NCBI RefSeq assembly: GCF_001570725.1
Contig: NZ_BCNV01000001.1
Span: 3,348,001 to 3,412,000, forward strand
Direction of reading: 5' to 3'
DNA length: 64,000 bases
Source of the DNA: Paenibacillus amylolyticus
GTDB taxonomy: Bacteria; Bacillota; Bacilli; Paenibacillales; Paenibacillaceae
Part shown: positions 54,161 to 63,082 of the stretch, in pieces
Position numbering within the stretch: position 1 is the stretch's first letter
Layout of the letters: each line of letters starts with the position of its first letter
Position numbers and translations under genes: made by a program
The notes under the pieces: generated by a model
What the model was told of the DNA's origin: nothing
Seen by the model: only the letters and a program-made list of their open reading frames with translations
Database searches by the model: none

Positions 54161-54190
54161 AAAAAAAGAGACCGTTTCCGGTCTCTCTTG
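54161..54190 (-). terminator. terminator of dapL
   Basis: Perfect stem agagacc/ggtctct followed by TTTTTTTATG on the minus strand. Confidence 0.86.
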
Positions 54191-54223
54191 GTTAGTACAT
54201 AATTTAATTATTGGGTAATTCAA

Positions 54224-55477
54224 TTAAAATTCGAATTGCACATCGCTCAGACGACGTTTGATCTCAGCGATAACACGTTTCTCTTCCTCTTCACCCTTAG
54301 CTTCAAAGGTAACGGAGAAACGAACAAAGTTACCCGCATCATCCCAAGGTACGGACGAGATCAATTTCTCACGGATCAGGAATTGGGAGAAATCTTCGCC
54401 GGATTCGAATCGACGTCCGCCAACCACACCTTTTGGTGCTTCAACATACAGGAAGAAGGAACCTTTAGGTTTTTCAGCCTGGAAGCCCAGTTCGTTCAAT
54501 GCGGCAACGAGCATGTCGTGACGACGAGAATATTTCTCAGCAATTTTTTCCGTGATCTCAGGGTGATTCAATCCATAAGCAGCTGCTTTCTGAATCGCGA
54601 TGAACTGACCGGAGTCATTGTTGTCCTTCACGTCGCTGAATGCTTTCACTACAAGCGGGTTACCGGCTACGAACCCGATTCTCCATCCTGTCATGTTGTA
54701 GGACTTGGACAGAGAGTGCAGCTCTACGCCGACATCCTTCGCACCAGGTACCGACAGGAAGCTGAACGGTTTTTTGCCATCATACGTCAATGCCGCATAA
54801 GGAGCATCATGGACAACAACTACGTTGTATTTCTTCGCCCACTCCACCACTTCAGTAAAGAACTCCACTGTCGCACTTGCGCCTGTAGGGTTGTTCGGAT
54901 AGTTCAGGTAGAGCAATTTCGCACGTTTTGCGATGTCTTCCGGAATAGCCGTCAGATCAGGCAGGAAGTTGTTCTCTTTCGTCAATTGAATGTTGAACAC
55001 TTCTCCACCCAGGTACTTGGTATGTGTACCCATAACCGGATAACCTGGAACGGTCATGATGGTCACATCACCTGGATTGATGAAGCATGAAGGCATCATC
55101 GCCAAAGCCGGTTTGGAACCAATGGAGTGTACGATTTCAGTATCTGCATCGATGCCTTCTACGTTAAATACGTTTTTCAGGTAGGAAGCAGCAGCAGCCT
55201 TGAATTCAGGAATACCGTTATCGGCATAACCACGGTTCTCAGGTCTGGAAGCTTCTTCTGCAAGTGCAGCTACAATACCTGCATCCGCCATCTCGTCTGG
55301 TTCACCTACACCAAGGTCGATCAGTTCCACATCGGGAAAATCTTTTTTGGCCGAAGCTTTGGCACGTTTGATTTTCTCGAATTTATAAATGTTCGTGTCT
55401 TTACCATAGTTGGAGCCACCGATACGGTCGGCAAAATTAGTCTGAATGTAAGTTTCTTGATATTTATCGATACTCAT
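54224..55477 (-). CDS. dapL: LL-diaminopimelate aminotransferase
   Basis: A 417-residue fold-type I aminotransferase that makes LL-DAP from tetrahydrodipicolinate for lysine and peptidoglycan synthesis. It has ADRIGGSNYGKDTNIYKFEK, LIDLGVGEPDEMAD, YLNYPNNPTGA and the PLP-Lys motif SLSKSYNMTGWRIGF. The N-terminal motifs and length fit DapL rather than generic aspartate aminotransferases. GAGGAG is 12 nt before the ATG at 55477; an ATG four codons upstream directly abuts that site. Monocistronic with its own terminator. Confidence 0.92.
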   Translation of the reverse strand: MSIDKYQETYIQTNFADRIGGSNYGKDTNIYKFEKIKRAKASAKKDFPDVELIDLGVGEPDEMADAGIVAALAEEASRPENRGYADNGIPEFKAAAASYLKNVFNVEGIDADTEIVHSIGSKPALAMMPSCFINPGDVTIMTVPGYPVMGTHTKYLGGEVFNIQLTKENNFLPDLTAIPEDIAKRAKLLYLNYPNNPTGASATVEFFTEVVEWAKKYNVVVVHDAPYAALTYDGKKPFSFLSVPGAKDVGVELHSLSKSYNMTGWRIGFVAGNPLVVKAFSDVKDNNDSGQFIAIQKAAAYGLNHPEITEKIAEKYSRRHDMLVAALNELGFQAEKPKGSFFLYVEAPKGVVGGRRFESGEDFSQFLIREKLISSVPWDDAGNFVRFSVTFEAKGEEEEKRVIAEIKRRLSDVQFEF

Positions 55478-55587
55478 AACGTTGTTCATCTCCTCATTTG
55501 ACGCAAATTTCTACACTTTAATATGAAGCATTTGCGTGATCAAAGCCATGGACAAAGTATCCGAACATTTGTACTTTCTTGGAGCTG

Positions 55588-56550
55588 TTAACGACTGCGT
55601 AGCGAAGCAAGCACGTCTTCCATATCTTGCGGAATCGGAGCTGAAAATTCAAGGTATTCTCCCGTTGTTGGATGCACAAATCCAAGAATGGCCGCATGAA
55701 GAGCCTGTCCTTGCATTTTGATGCCTTTATTCCGTCCATAAGTTGGATCTCCTACAAGTGGGTGACCGATAAATTTCATATGAACCCGGATCTGGTGGGT
55801 ACGTCCTGTCTCCAGTTTCAACTCCAGCAAGGTATAGTCATTGATGCGCTCTGTAACGGTAAAATGCGTAACGGCATGTTTACTGTTGCGATCCGTGACT
55901 GTATACATTTTGCGGTCATTGGTATCACGTCCAATCGGTGCATCAACGGTCCCTTGATCATGGTTAAGATGACCATGAACGAGCGCGATATACCGTCTGT
56001 TCACCGTATGGTCCTTCAACTGAGCAGCCAGTGATGCATGCGCACGATCATTCTTAGCAGCCATAATTAGGCCGGACGTATCCTTATCGATGCGATGCAC
56101 AATACCCGGGCGCAACTCTCCATTGATACCCGAAAGGTCTTTACAGTGGTACATGAGCGCATTGACGAGTGTGCCAGACGTATGTCCTGGTGCAGGATGC
56201 ACGACAAGGCCACGCTGTTTATTGATTACGATCAAATCGCTATCTTCATATACCACTTCCAGCGGAATATCTTCGGCAATGATCTCGACGGCAGCCGGTT
56301 CAGGAATCTGTAGTTCAATCAGATCACCTTCGGATAACTTGGCATTGGCTTTGACGACAGCGCCATTTACCGTAACTAATCCGTCTCCAATCCACAATTG
56401 AACTTGGGAGCGAGATACATTATCCACAGCTTCCGTAATATATTTATCGATTCGTTCTTTCTTATGTTCAGCGGCAACGGTCCATTCCATACGCTCATTG
56501 CCATTCATTAGTTCTTCATCGTTAATCTGTTCCTCATTCGGGTTACTCAT
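55588..56550 (-). CDS. rluD: RluD-type 23S rRNA pseudouridine synthase
   Basis: A 320-residue enzyme with an N-terminal S4 RNA-binding domain (ERIDKYITEAVDNVSRSQVQ, DGLVTVNGAVVKANAKL) and a pseudouridine synthase domain with the catalytic-Asp motif GIVHRIDKDTSGLIMAAKND. Related to RluD (positions 1911/1915/1917 of 23S rRNA); the exact target may differ (YlyB in Bacillus). GAAGGGA precedes the ATG at 56550, which overlaps the lspA end by 8 nt. Operon with lspA. Confidence 0.92.
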   Translation of the reverse strand: MSNPNEEQINDEELMNGNERMEWTVAAEHKKERIDKYITEAVDNVSRSQVQLWIGDGLVTVNGAVVKANAKLSEGDLIELQIPEPAAVEIIAEDIPLEVVYEDSDLIVINKQRGLVVHPAPGHTSGTLVNALMYHCKDLSGINGELRPGIVHRIDKDTSGLIMAAKNDRAHASLAAQLKDHTVNRRYIALVHGHLNHDQGTVDAPIGRDTNDRKMYTVTDRNSKHAVTHFTVTERINDYTLLELKLETGRTHQIRVHMKFIGHPLVGDPTYGRNKGIKMQGQALHAAILGFVHPTTGEYLEFSAPIPQDMEDVLASLRSR

Positions 56551-57037
56551 GATGTTCATTCCCTTCAATCTTAGCGGCTGCTTTTTCGCGCCGTCCTTCA
56601 AGCAACGTCTCCACAATGATCAACGCTACACCGATGCAGATTGCCGAGTCGGCGATGTTGAAAATGGGGAACGTGTAACTTCCGAAATTAAGCTGTACAA
56701 AATCTACAACTTCTCCGGTCAGTGCCCGGTCAAGGAAGTTGCCAATTGCTCCACCGAGCACCAAGCTAAGTGCCACAGGCAGCAATTTGTGCGGGGTATC
56801 TTTTACCTTTTGCAAATACCAAATCAAGGCAACGACCACAATCACCGTAACCACAATAAAGAACCAACGCTGGTCTTGCAGAATGCCAAAAGCTGCACCT
56901 GAGTTACGATGTGATGTGATGACAAAGAAATTGCCGATAACCGGAATTTCTTCTCTGAGTTCCATCCGGGTTGCAATCAGGAACTTGGTTCCCTGATCCA
57001 ATAGAAATACGATAAAAGCGAGGATATAATACACCAC
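56543..57037 (-). CDS. lspA: lipoprotein signal peptidase (SPase II)
   Basis: A 164-residue membrane aspartyl protease with four helices that removes signal peptides from prolipoproteins. Conserved motifs are VFLLDQGTKFLIA, HRNSGAAFGIL, LGGAIGNFLDRAL (catalytic Asp) and FPIFNIADSAICIG (second Asp). The C-terminus is extended and charged. Start GTG with GGAG upstream. Followed with overlap by rluD, the usual Bacillus arrangement. Confidence 0.96.
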   Translation of the reverse strand: MVYYILAFIVFLLDQGTKFLIATRMELREEIPVIGNFFVITSHRNSGAAFGILQDQRWFFIVVTVIVVVALIWYLQKVKDTPHKLLPVALSLVLGGAIGNFLDRALTGEVVDFVQLNFGSYTFPIFNIADSAICIGVALIIVETLLEGRREKAAAKIEGNEHHE

Positions 57038-57257
57038 GTTTGTTTGTCACTCCGTTCTTGTCTTTTCCAAACGATACCAGGCTTACGCCAGACTTGTTTA
57101 TTGTAGCACAGCTGTTTGGAAATCGTCCACGACGCGCTACATCGCAATCCTCATGGCAAAAACGATAACATTTCCCTTCTGTAATCTAGCCCTTAATGGC
57201 ACATCCTACAATAGAGTTAAAATCCGGATTCCAGACGAAAGCAGAAAGGGGAAAACC

Positions 57258-57989
57258 ATGTCACATTTTACTGCTAAACAACTGCAATTTTTACGTTCCC
57301 AACTGATAAGTGATAAGCGCGATATTGAACATAGACTGTCGGAGAACGAACATTATGGCCTTGGAGACTCCCTCAAGCTACAGACAGGTGAATTATCACC
57401 GATTGATAACCATCCTGGTGACATCGCCACCGAGGTGTATGAACGCGAGAAGGATATTTCCCTGCTGGAACACGATGAATTCCAATTGGAGCGTATCGAT
57501 TCTGCACTGCACTCCATCGAAGAAGGGCATTATGGTACATGTGCAGTCTGCCAGCAACCCATCCCTTATGAACGCATGGAAGCTGTTCCCTACACGAAAT
57601 ATTGCAAAAAACATCAGCCGGAAACCGTCGTCTCTGAAAACCGCCCTGTAGAGGAAGAATTCCTTGCCCCGGCATTTGGCCGAACGAGTCTGGATGAACG
57701 GAATGACCAAAATGGCTTCGATGGTGAGGACACCTGGCAGATCGTTGAGAGCTGGGGTACATCGAATTCGCCAGCGATGGCTGAAGGACGTGATATCGAC
57801 AGCTATGACGTTATGGCCATTGAAGCCACAGATGAAGTGGAAGGCTGCGTTGAAGCGTACGAAAGCTTTGTAGCAACGGATATCTACGGTCATGACGTCT
57901 CCATCGTGCGTAATCGACAATATCGCCAGTACCTGGAAAACCGTGAAGGCGATGGTCTGTTAGAACCGGATATGGATGACACGTATTAA
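57258..57989 (+). CDS. TraR/DksA-type (YteA-like) protein
   Basis: A 243-residue protein with an N-terminal coiled coil (FTAKQLQFLRSQLISDKRDI...) and DksA-type segment ELSPIDNHPGDIATEVYERE, followed by a zinc-finger-like motif TCAVCQQPIPYERMEAVPYT and YCKKHQ (CxxC...CxxH, so one ligand differs from the classical four Cys). The C-terminal half (EDTWQIVESWGTSNSPAM) matches YteA, a sporulation-linked protein of Bacillus. AAAGGGG precedes the ATG at 57258; an earlier in-frame start lacks a site. Divergent from lspA. Confidence 0.9.
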   Translation: MSHFTAKQLQFLRSQLISDKRDIEHRLSENEHYGLGDSLKLQTGELSPIDNHPGDIATEVYEREKDISLLEHDEFQLERIDSALHSIEEGHYGTCAVCQQPIPYERMEAVPYTKYCKKHQPETVVSENRPVEEEFLAPAFGRTSLDERNDQNGFDGEDTWQIVESWGTSNSPAMAEGRDIDSYDVMAIEATDEVEGCVEAYESFVATDIYGHDVSIVRNRQYRQYLENREGDGLLEPDMDDTY

Positions 57990-58027
57990 TTGCATTTTGA
58001 TATCATTTGCTTTTTCCACTTAATCGC

Positions 58028-58384
58028 TTAGTAGGTGTTCATATCTAGCTGACGCTGCACAATGCGCACAATATCAGCGATGTAGTCTCCAACAATAGGA
58101 AGATTGAGCGCCCCAAGCAGCTGTAAAACATAAATGATCGTTGCTGCGAAAAAGGTAAACCCAATTGCGATCCCTACACCTCTTGCGGCTCCAGACAACA
58201 GGTTCAATCCGATCAGTTTCCATGGCCTGTTCAGCAATTCCGTGTATTGCGCAATGCGGGAACGTTCCAGTTCATTAGCCAGACGATTAGTCAGGGCATG
58301 TAGCTCTTCGATTTTGTCATGTGAATTCAGATCATCTGATGTTGATGGTGAAGTGGATGCGGATTGCTTGTCTTGTTCGCTCAT
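58028..58384 (-). CDS. DUF5665 family membrane protein
   Basis: A 118-residue protein: a polar Ser/Thr-rich N-terminus, a helical segment (KIEELHALTNRLANELERSR), the core QYTELLNRPWKLIGLNLLSG and GAARGVGIAIGFTFFAATII, with one or two membrane helices, and a short polar tail. This matches DUF5665, common in Firmicutes and of unknown role. The ATG at 58384 has GGAA upstream; a TTG eight codons earlier precedes that site. Located between the YteA-like gene and ileS. Confidence 0.84.
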   Translation of the reverse strand: MSEQDKQSASTSPSTSDDLNSHDKIEELHALTNRLANELERSRIAQYTELLNRPWKLIGLNLLSGAARGVGIAIGFTFFAATIIYVLQLLGALNLPIVGDYIADIVRIVQRQLDMNTY

Positions 58385-58449
58385 GTTTTGGTCAGTTCCT
58401 TTGATCAATATAGATTGACTGCACTATAAAATCATTGCCCTTTTGCCTG

Positions 58450-58510
58450 AAAAACAAACGAGCCCAGAACCAGGGAATATGTCCCTGCCTCTGCGGCTCG
58501 TTTGTTTATA
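58450..58510 (-). terminator. terminator of ileS
   Basis: A long stem aacaaacgagcc/ggctcgtttgtt enclosing a second hairpin cagggacat/gtccctg, followed by TTTTTC on the minus strand. Confidence 0.86.
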
Positions 58511-58549
58511 CGCTATATTCTGTAAATATTGAATGTTACATACTTCGAA

Positions 58550-61500
58550 TTACGCTTCGATGTAAATACCGATCGATTTGCCTCCGGCTTCAACACGTTC
58601 CATGGACTCATTCGAGCCGAATGTAACTTCGGTTACGAGAACATTTTCACGCAATACATCATCAAACGCCTGAATAGCTTCCTGAAGGGATACATCCACA
58701 TCCAGCGTCAAACGTACTCTTTTCTCAATCGGCAAGTCCAGTCGTTTCCGGGTATCCTGCACAGCACGAACCACTTCACGAACCCAGCCTTCCTGTTCCA
58801 ATGCTGGCGTGATTTCGGTATTGAGCGCCACCGTCAGACCGTAACCTGATGCTGAAGCAAAACCTGACTTGGCCTGTTTATCAACCAATAATTCTTCGCT
58901 CGTCACTTGCAGCTCTTCGCCTTCAGGAGAAACGATGTTCAGCACACTCTCCGAAACCACTTTACGCGTCTCATCGGCCGACATTCCCTTGAAGAAGTTT
59001 TGCAGGAATCCTACGTTTTTACCGTATTTCTTACCTGCGACCTTCAGGTTCAGCTTCAATGTAAAGTCAACGAATTCTGCATCGTTATGCTCCGTACGAA
59101 TTCCTTTTACATTGATCTCTTCCTTGATGATCTCTTCGTAACTTGCCAGGTCAAAGCCTTTATCCAGAGAAACGATCAATTCGGACAGCGGCTGACGTGT
59201 CTTGATGCCTGTTTCGTTACGAACGTTACGAGCAAGTTCGACCACGCGGCGAGCCGTCTCCATATCCTGTTCCAGTCCTGCATCAATCAGCGCTTCATTC
59301 GCTACCGGATAGTCTTCCATGTGCACACTCTCACCTGTTGAAAGGTTCAGATAGATGTCTTCTGCCAGCATCGGTGTGAACGGAGCAACCAGCTTCGCAG
59401 TAGTCACCAGTACCTCAGTCAACGTACGGTAAGCATCCAGTTTATCCTCTGTCAGGCCACTTCCCCAGAAACGGTCACGGGAACGACGGATATACCAGTT
59501 ACTCAACTCATCGACAAATGCTTCAATCGCTTTGGAAGAGTTCAGATAGTCATTAACCAACAGCGCTTTTTCCACAACCAGAATCAGACTGTTCAGTCTC
59601 GACAGAATCCAGCGATCCAGCTTGTGTGCGGACAGTTGGAACGGGTGCTCCTGTGGATCAAATCCATCAATGGTGGCGTAAAGTGTCAGGAATGCATGGG
59701 TGTTGACCAGCGTATCCACCATTTTGGATTTGGCTTCGCCTACGATGCCTTTGGAGAAACGTTTGCTGTTCCACGGTGCACTGTCAGACAACAAAGCCCA
59801 GCGGAATGCATCAGTACCGTATTCTTCAATTACTTCCCAAGGATCGATAACGTTACCTTTGGATTTGGACATCTTCTGTCCGTTCTCGTCGAGAACGTGA
59901 CCTGTAGCCATAACCGCTTTGTAAGGCGCTTTGCCTGTCAAAAGGGTAGAAACCGCCAGCAAGCTGTAGAACCAGCCACGTGTCTGGTCAATCCCCTCAC
60001 AGATCATATCTGCAGGATATTGCTGTTCAAATACTTCTTTATTTTCAAACGGATAGTGTTGCTGGGCAAACGGCATGGAGCCGCTGTCGAACCAGACATC
60101 GATTACTTCCGGTGTACGTTTCATTTCATATTTGCCACAAGAGCTCATGACTTTAACGTCATCCACATATGGTTTATGCAATTCAAGATTCTCAGGCACG
60201 TCGCCTACCGCACGAGCACGCAATTCAGCAATGCTGTGTGGAGCAAATTGTTCGCCAGTCTCCTCACACACCCAAATGTTCAGCGGTGTTCCCCAATAAC
60301 GATCACGGCTGATGTTCCAATCCACCAGATCCTCAAGGAACTTCCCGAAGCGACCTTCACGAACATGACCCGGGTACCAATCCACTTCACTATTGTTAGC
60401 AATCAGTTGGTCCTTGATGGCTGTCGTTTGGATAAACCAGCTGTCCATTGCATAGTACAGAAGCGGTGTATCACAACGCCAGCAGAATGGATAGCTGTGC
60501 TCATATTTTTCTTTGCTGAACAACCGTCCATTCTCGGAAAGATATCTCACGATATCAATATCACAATCCTTCACGAAACGTCCGGCAAAATCAGTAACCT
60601 CAGCCACAAATTTACCTTCCAGGTCCACCATGTTCACAAAGCTGATTCCATTCTCACGGCATACACGATAGTCATCTTCACCATGGGCAGGAGCCATGTG
60701 TACGATACCAGTACCACTTGCATCCGTTACAAAGCCTGCACCCAGGATGATGTTGGCTTTCTCAGCCTGTACGTAGTTGAACGGAGGATCATACGTTTTG
60801 CCGACGAGGTCGGCACCTTTCAGTGCTCCAATGATCTCATACTCACCTTTGGCATCTTTCATGACTTTCTCAACCAGATTGGTTGCCATGATGTACACTT
60901 CATCACCTTGACGAACACGAGAATAGTCCATATCAGGATTCACCGCAAGTGCAACGTGTGAAGGCAGTGTCCAAGGTGTTGTCGTCCAAGCGAGTACAAA
61001 CTCACCGCTGTCATTCAGTTTGAATTTCGCTGTAGCACTCAAGTCTTTGACGTCTTTGTACCCTTGTGCAACTTCATGGGAACTCAGTGTCGTCTGACAA
61101 GAAGGACAATACGGGCTCACACGGTGACCCCGATACAGCAGTCCTTTCTCGTGGATCGTCGCCAGGATGTTCCATACACTCTCGATGTAGTTGTTATCAA
61201 GGGTGATATACGGGTTATCCATATCCGTCCAATATCCGATACCTTCGGTCAGATCACGCCATTGTTGCTCATATTCGAATACGCTCGCTTTACATTCGTT
61301 AATGAATTTCTCCACGCCGTAATCTTCGATTTCCCACTTGTGGGAGATGCCGAGCTTCTTCTGCACACCAAGTTCTACAGGCAGACCATGTGTATCCCAG
61401 CCCGCTTTACGAACGACACGGTAACCCTTCATCGTGTTATACCGTCCAACGAAATCCTTGATTACGCGTCCCAGTACGTGACCGATATGCGGTTTTCCGT

Positions 61501-61648
61501 TCGCTGTAGGCGGCCCTTCATAAAATACGAAGTTTGGCTTGCCCTCCCGGTTTTCGATGGATCGTTTGAATGTATTCTCCGTTTTCCACTTATCTAACAC
61601 ACGTAATTCTCTGGCGCGTGCCTTCTCTTTGACGTCAACTCGTTGCAT
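58550..61648 (-). CDS. ileS: isoleucyl-tRNA synthetase, type 2 (IleS2)
   Basis: A 1032-residue class I synthetase charging tRNA-Ile. The HIGH motif is HIGH at residues 54-57 within FYEGPPTANGKPHIGHVLGR, and KMSKS is in ENGQKMSKSKGNVIDPWE. The FYEGPPTANGKPHIGH wording, the WDTHGLPVELGVQKKLG segment and the length (about 1030 rather than about 920) mark the eukaryote-like IleS2 group, whose members are generally insensitive to mupirocin. An editing domain is included (TTTPWTLPSHVALAVNP). AAAGGG lies upstream of the ATG. Transcription is controlled by a T-box about 400 nt upstream. Confidence 0.95.
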   Translation of the reverse strand: MQRVDVKEKARARELRVLDKWKTENTFKRSIENREGKPNFVFYEGPPTANGKPHIGHVLGRVIKDFVGRYNTMKGYRVVRKAGWDTHGLPVELGVQKKLGISHKWEIEDYGVEKFINECKASVFEYEQQWRDLTEGIGYWTDMDNPYITLDNNYIESVWNILATIHEKGLLYRGHRVSPYCPSCQTTLSSHEVAQGYKDVKDLSATAKFKLNDSGEFVLAWTTTPWTLPSHVALAVNPDMDYSRVRQGDEVYIMATNLVEKVMKDAKGEYEIIGALKGADLVGKTYDPPFNYVQAEKANIILGAGFVTDASGTGIVHMAPAHGEDDYRVCRENGISFVNMVDLEGKFVAEVTDFAGRFVKDCDIDIVRYLSENGRLFSKEKYEHSYPFCWRCDTPLLYYAMDSWFIQTTAIKDQLIANNSEVDWYPGHVREGRFGKFLEDLVDWNISRDRYWGTPLNIWVCEETGEQFAPHSIAELRARAVGDVPENLELHKPYVDDVKVMSSCGKYEMKRTPEVIDVWFDSGSMPFAQQHYPFENKEVFEQQYPADMICEGIDQTRGWFYSLLAVSTLLTGKAPYKAVMATGHVLDENGQKMSKSKGNVIDPWEVIEEYGTDAFRWALLSDSAPWNSKRFSKGIVGEAKSKMVDTLVNTHAFLTLYATIDGFDPQEHPFQLSAHKLDRWILSRLNSLILVVEKALLVNDYLNSSKAIEAFVDELSNWYIRRSRDRFWGSGLTEDKLDAYRTLTEVLVTTAKLVAPFTPMLAEDIYLNLSTGESVHMEDYPVANEALIDAGLEQDMETARRVVELARNVRNETGIKTRQPLSELIVSLDKGFDLASYEEIIKEEINVKGIRTEHNDAEFVDFTLKLNLKVAGKKYGKNVGFLQNFFKGMSADETRKVVSESVLNIVSPEGEELQVTSEELLVDKQAKSGFASASGYGLTVALNTEITPALEQEGWVREVVRAVQDTRKRLDLPIEKRVRLTLDVDVSLQEAIQAFDDVLRENVLVTEVTFGSNESMERVEAGGKSIGIYIEA

Positions 61649-61705
61649 GATGATTATCTTCCCTTTCTTTGGTTAGATTGTGGACCGTCCACAAAAAGCG
61701 TTTCA

Positions 61706-62050
61706 ATCCCCCTAAATCCCCCTTGCCAAGGGGGACCCCATAGGCGCTCCGCCCTCTGGACACCCGGGATGGGTTGTCGTTGGGGATCGGTGGCGCGCTT
61801 ATGGGCGAGGGTTTATGTGCGTAGTGGCGGCCATTTTGCGGCTGTTCCCTGCGTGAACGCCGCATGGCCTTACCGCGAGGCGGGTGTTGCCGGGCGCTTC
61901 GCTCTCCCGGCGGGTGGGCTCTCTCCTTGAGGTCCCTGCGGCCCTCATGGGCGTTCGCCTTAGCGAAACCCGTGTGCCGGGCGCTTTGCTTCCCCGGCGG
62001 GCGGCTCTCCCCTTGAGGTCCCTTCGGGCCTCATGGGCGTTCGCCTTTTT
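61706..62050. repeat. GC-rich element with 87-bp tandem repeat between T-box and ileS
   Basis: A 345-bp stretch of much higher G+C than its surroundings begins with cccccttgccaaggggga-type palindromic sequence and ends in two tandem units of 87-bp period: one starting at 61890 and one at 61977, each opening ccgggcgctt and including cttgaggtccct and cctcatgggcgttcgcct (the first unit reads ccctcatgggcgttcgcct). It lies between the T-box terminator and the ileS ribosome binding site, inside the transcribed leader. Composition suggests a transferred or dispersed repeat element; its minus-strand frame of 86 codons is a composition artefact. Confidence 0.75.
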
Positions 62051-62057
62051 TGGACAC

Positions 62058-62378
62058 AAAAAAGCCCCGTCCCTGGAAAGGGACGAGGCTATACTCGCGA
62101 TACCACCCTAATTCTGTTCATCACAAACCACATCCAGGCAAGCCTGGGTATGCTCTGTCATCAACAGCGCTTATGCCCCGCTATACTACCGCAGGGTGCC
62201 GTTATAACGTACGGCTTACGGTTCGGCTTACACACGGCAACCACGATCACCGCTTCAGCGTCACTTCTCCGGGGAGATATTCGGCTATAACTCATCCATT
62301 GGTTTGCACCAACCACCAACTCTCTGAGGGATGAGATCATAACGTACTGAACCCGTCATGGAATCACTATTCATTATG
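62058..62378 (-). promoter_or_regulatory. T-box leader (isoleucine specific) of ileS
   Basis: The minus strand contains the T-box sequence AGGGTGGTATCGCG (62096-62109) followed by the terminator AGCCTCGTCCC/GGGACGGGGC with T6 (62058-62090). Upstream lie the stem I region with the AGAGAG...GGTTGGTGCAAACC pattern and a GAATATCTCC segment whose ATC is the probable isoleucine specifier codon. Uncharged tRNA-Ile should favour the antiterminator and expression of ileS. Confidence 0.9.
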
Positions 62379-62384
62379 AATATA

Positions 62385-62413
62385 GTTATAGCCTCTTTGC
62401 AGACAAAAGTCAA
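62385..62413 (-). promoter_or_regulatory. promoter of the T-box/ileS transcript
   Basis: Minus-strand TTGACT (62408-62413) and TATAAC (62385-62390) separated by 17 bp, immediately after divIVA. Confidence 0.75.
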
Positions 62414-62425
62414 CCAGGCGACAGA

Positions 62426-62935
62426 CTAATAAATTTCTTTCATCTCCCGCTCACGGTCACGCACTTCCTGCTCCCGGCTCTCAAGCACTTCCCAACCATC
62501 CTGAGTCAACAGTTCAAGCTGCGCTTCAACAAGCGTGCGGAAACGGGCACGATAAATCGATGCCTGCTTTTTCAGTTCTTCCACTTCCAAAGCAATTTTA
62601 CGTGATTTGCCCAACGATTCGTTCACGATCCGGTCTGCATTTTTCTCTGCTTCCTTCACGATCAACTGCGCTTCTTTCTTCGCATTATTCTTCACATCAT
62701 CAGCAGCTTCCTGCGCAATGATGATCGTTTTGCTAAGCGTTTCTTCAATCGTGGCAAAATGATCCAGCTTTTCCTGAACGGACAGCAACTGATTGCTCAG
62801 CTCTTTGTTCTCGCGAATGACGCCTTCGTAATCTTTGATGACTTGATCCAGGAATTCATTGACTTCATCCTCGTCATACCCGCGCAAACGTCGGGAAAAT
62901 TCCTTGTTGTGTATGTCCAGCGGCGTTAATGGCAT
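62426..62935 (-). CDS. divIVA: DivIVA family cell-division/polarity protein
   Basis: A 169-residue protein that senses curved membranes and scaffolds division or polar proteins. The N-terminal membrane-binding domain reads MPLTPLDIHNKEFSRRLRGY and EDEVNEFLDQVIKDYE; the rest is coiled coil (residues about 35-150) with an acidic C-terminus EREMKEIY. GGAGGTGG precedes the ATG at 62935. It lies between ylmH and ileS, the classic Firmicute order. Confidence 0.95.
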   Translation of the reverse strand: MPLTPLDIHNKEFSRRLRGYDEDEVNEFLDQVIKDYEGVIRENKELSNQLLSVQEKLDHFATIEETLSKTIIIAQEAADDVKNNAKKEAQLIVKEAEKNADRIVNESLGKSRKIALEVEELKKQASIYRARFRTLVEAQLELLTQDGWEVLESREQEVRDREREMKEIY

Positions 62936-63082
62936 GCTGTCCACCTCCTGTAAAAGTTCCTTCCCGTCCAGAGAAGGTTTGCAGCATAAAGCTTTGACTT
63001 AATGTATATCGGATACACCTCGTAATTTTTACACCTTTATGATAAACATTTCGACAAGAAAGCCAATTTTCCTGCAACAGAA

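Noticed and set aside
61799..62059. Minus-strand frame of 86 codons rich in Arg, Ala and Pro
   Set aside because: It lies within the GC-rich tandem repeat; its internal protein repetition only mirrors the DNA repeat, and it has no ribosome binding site.
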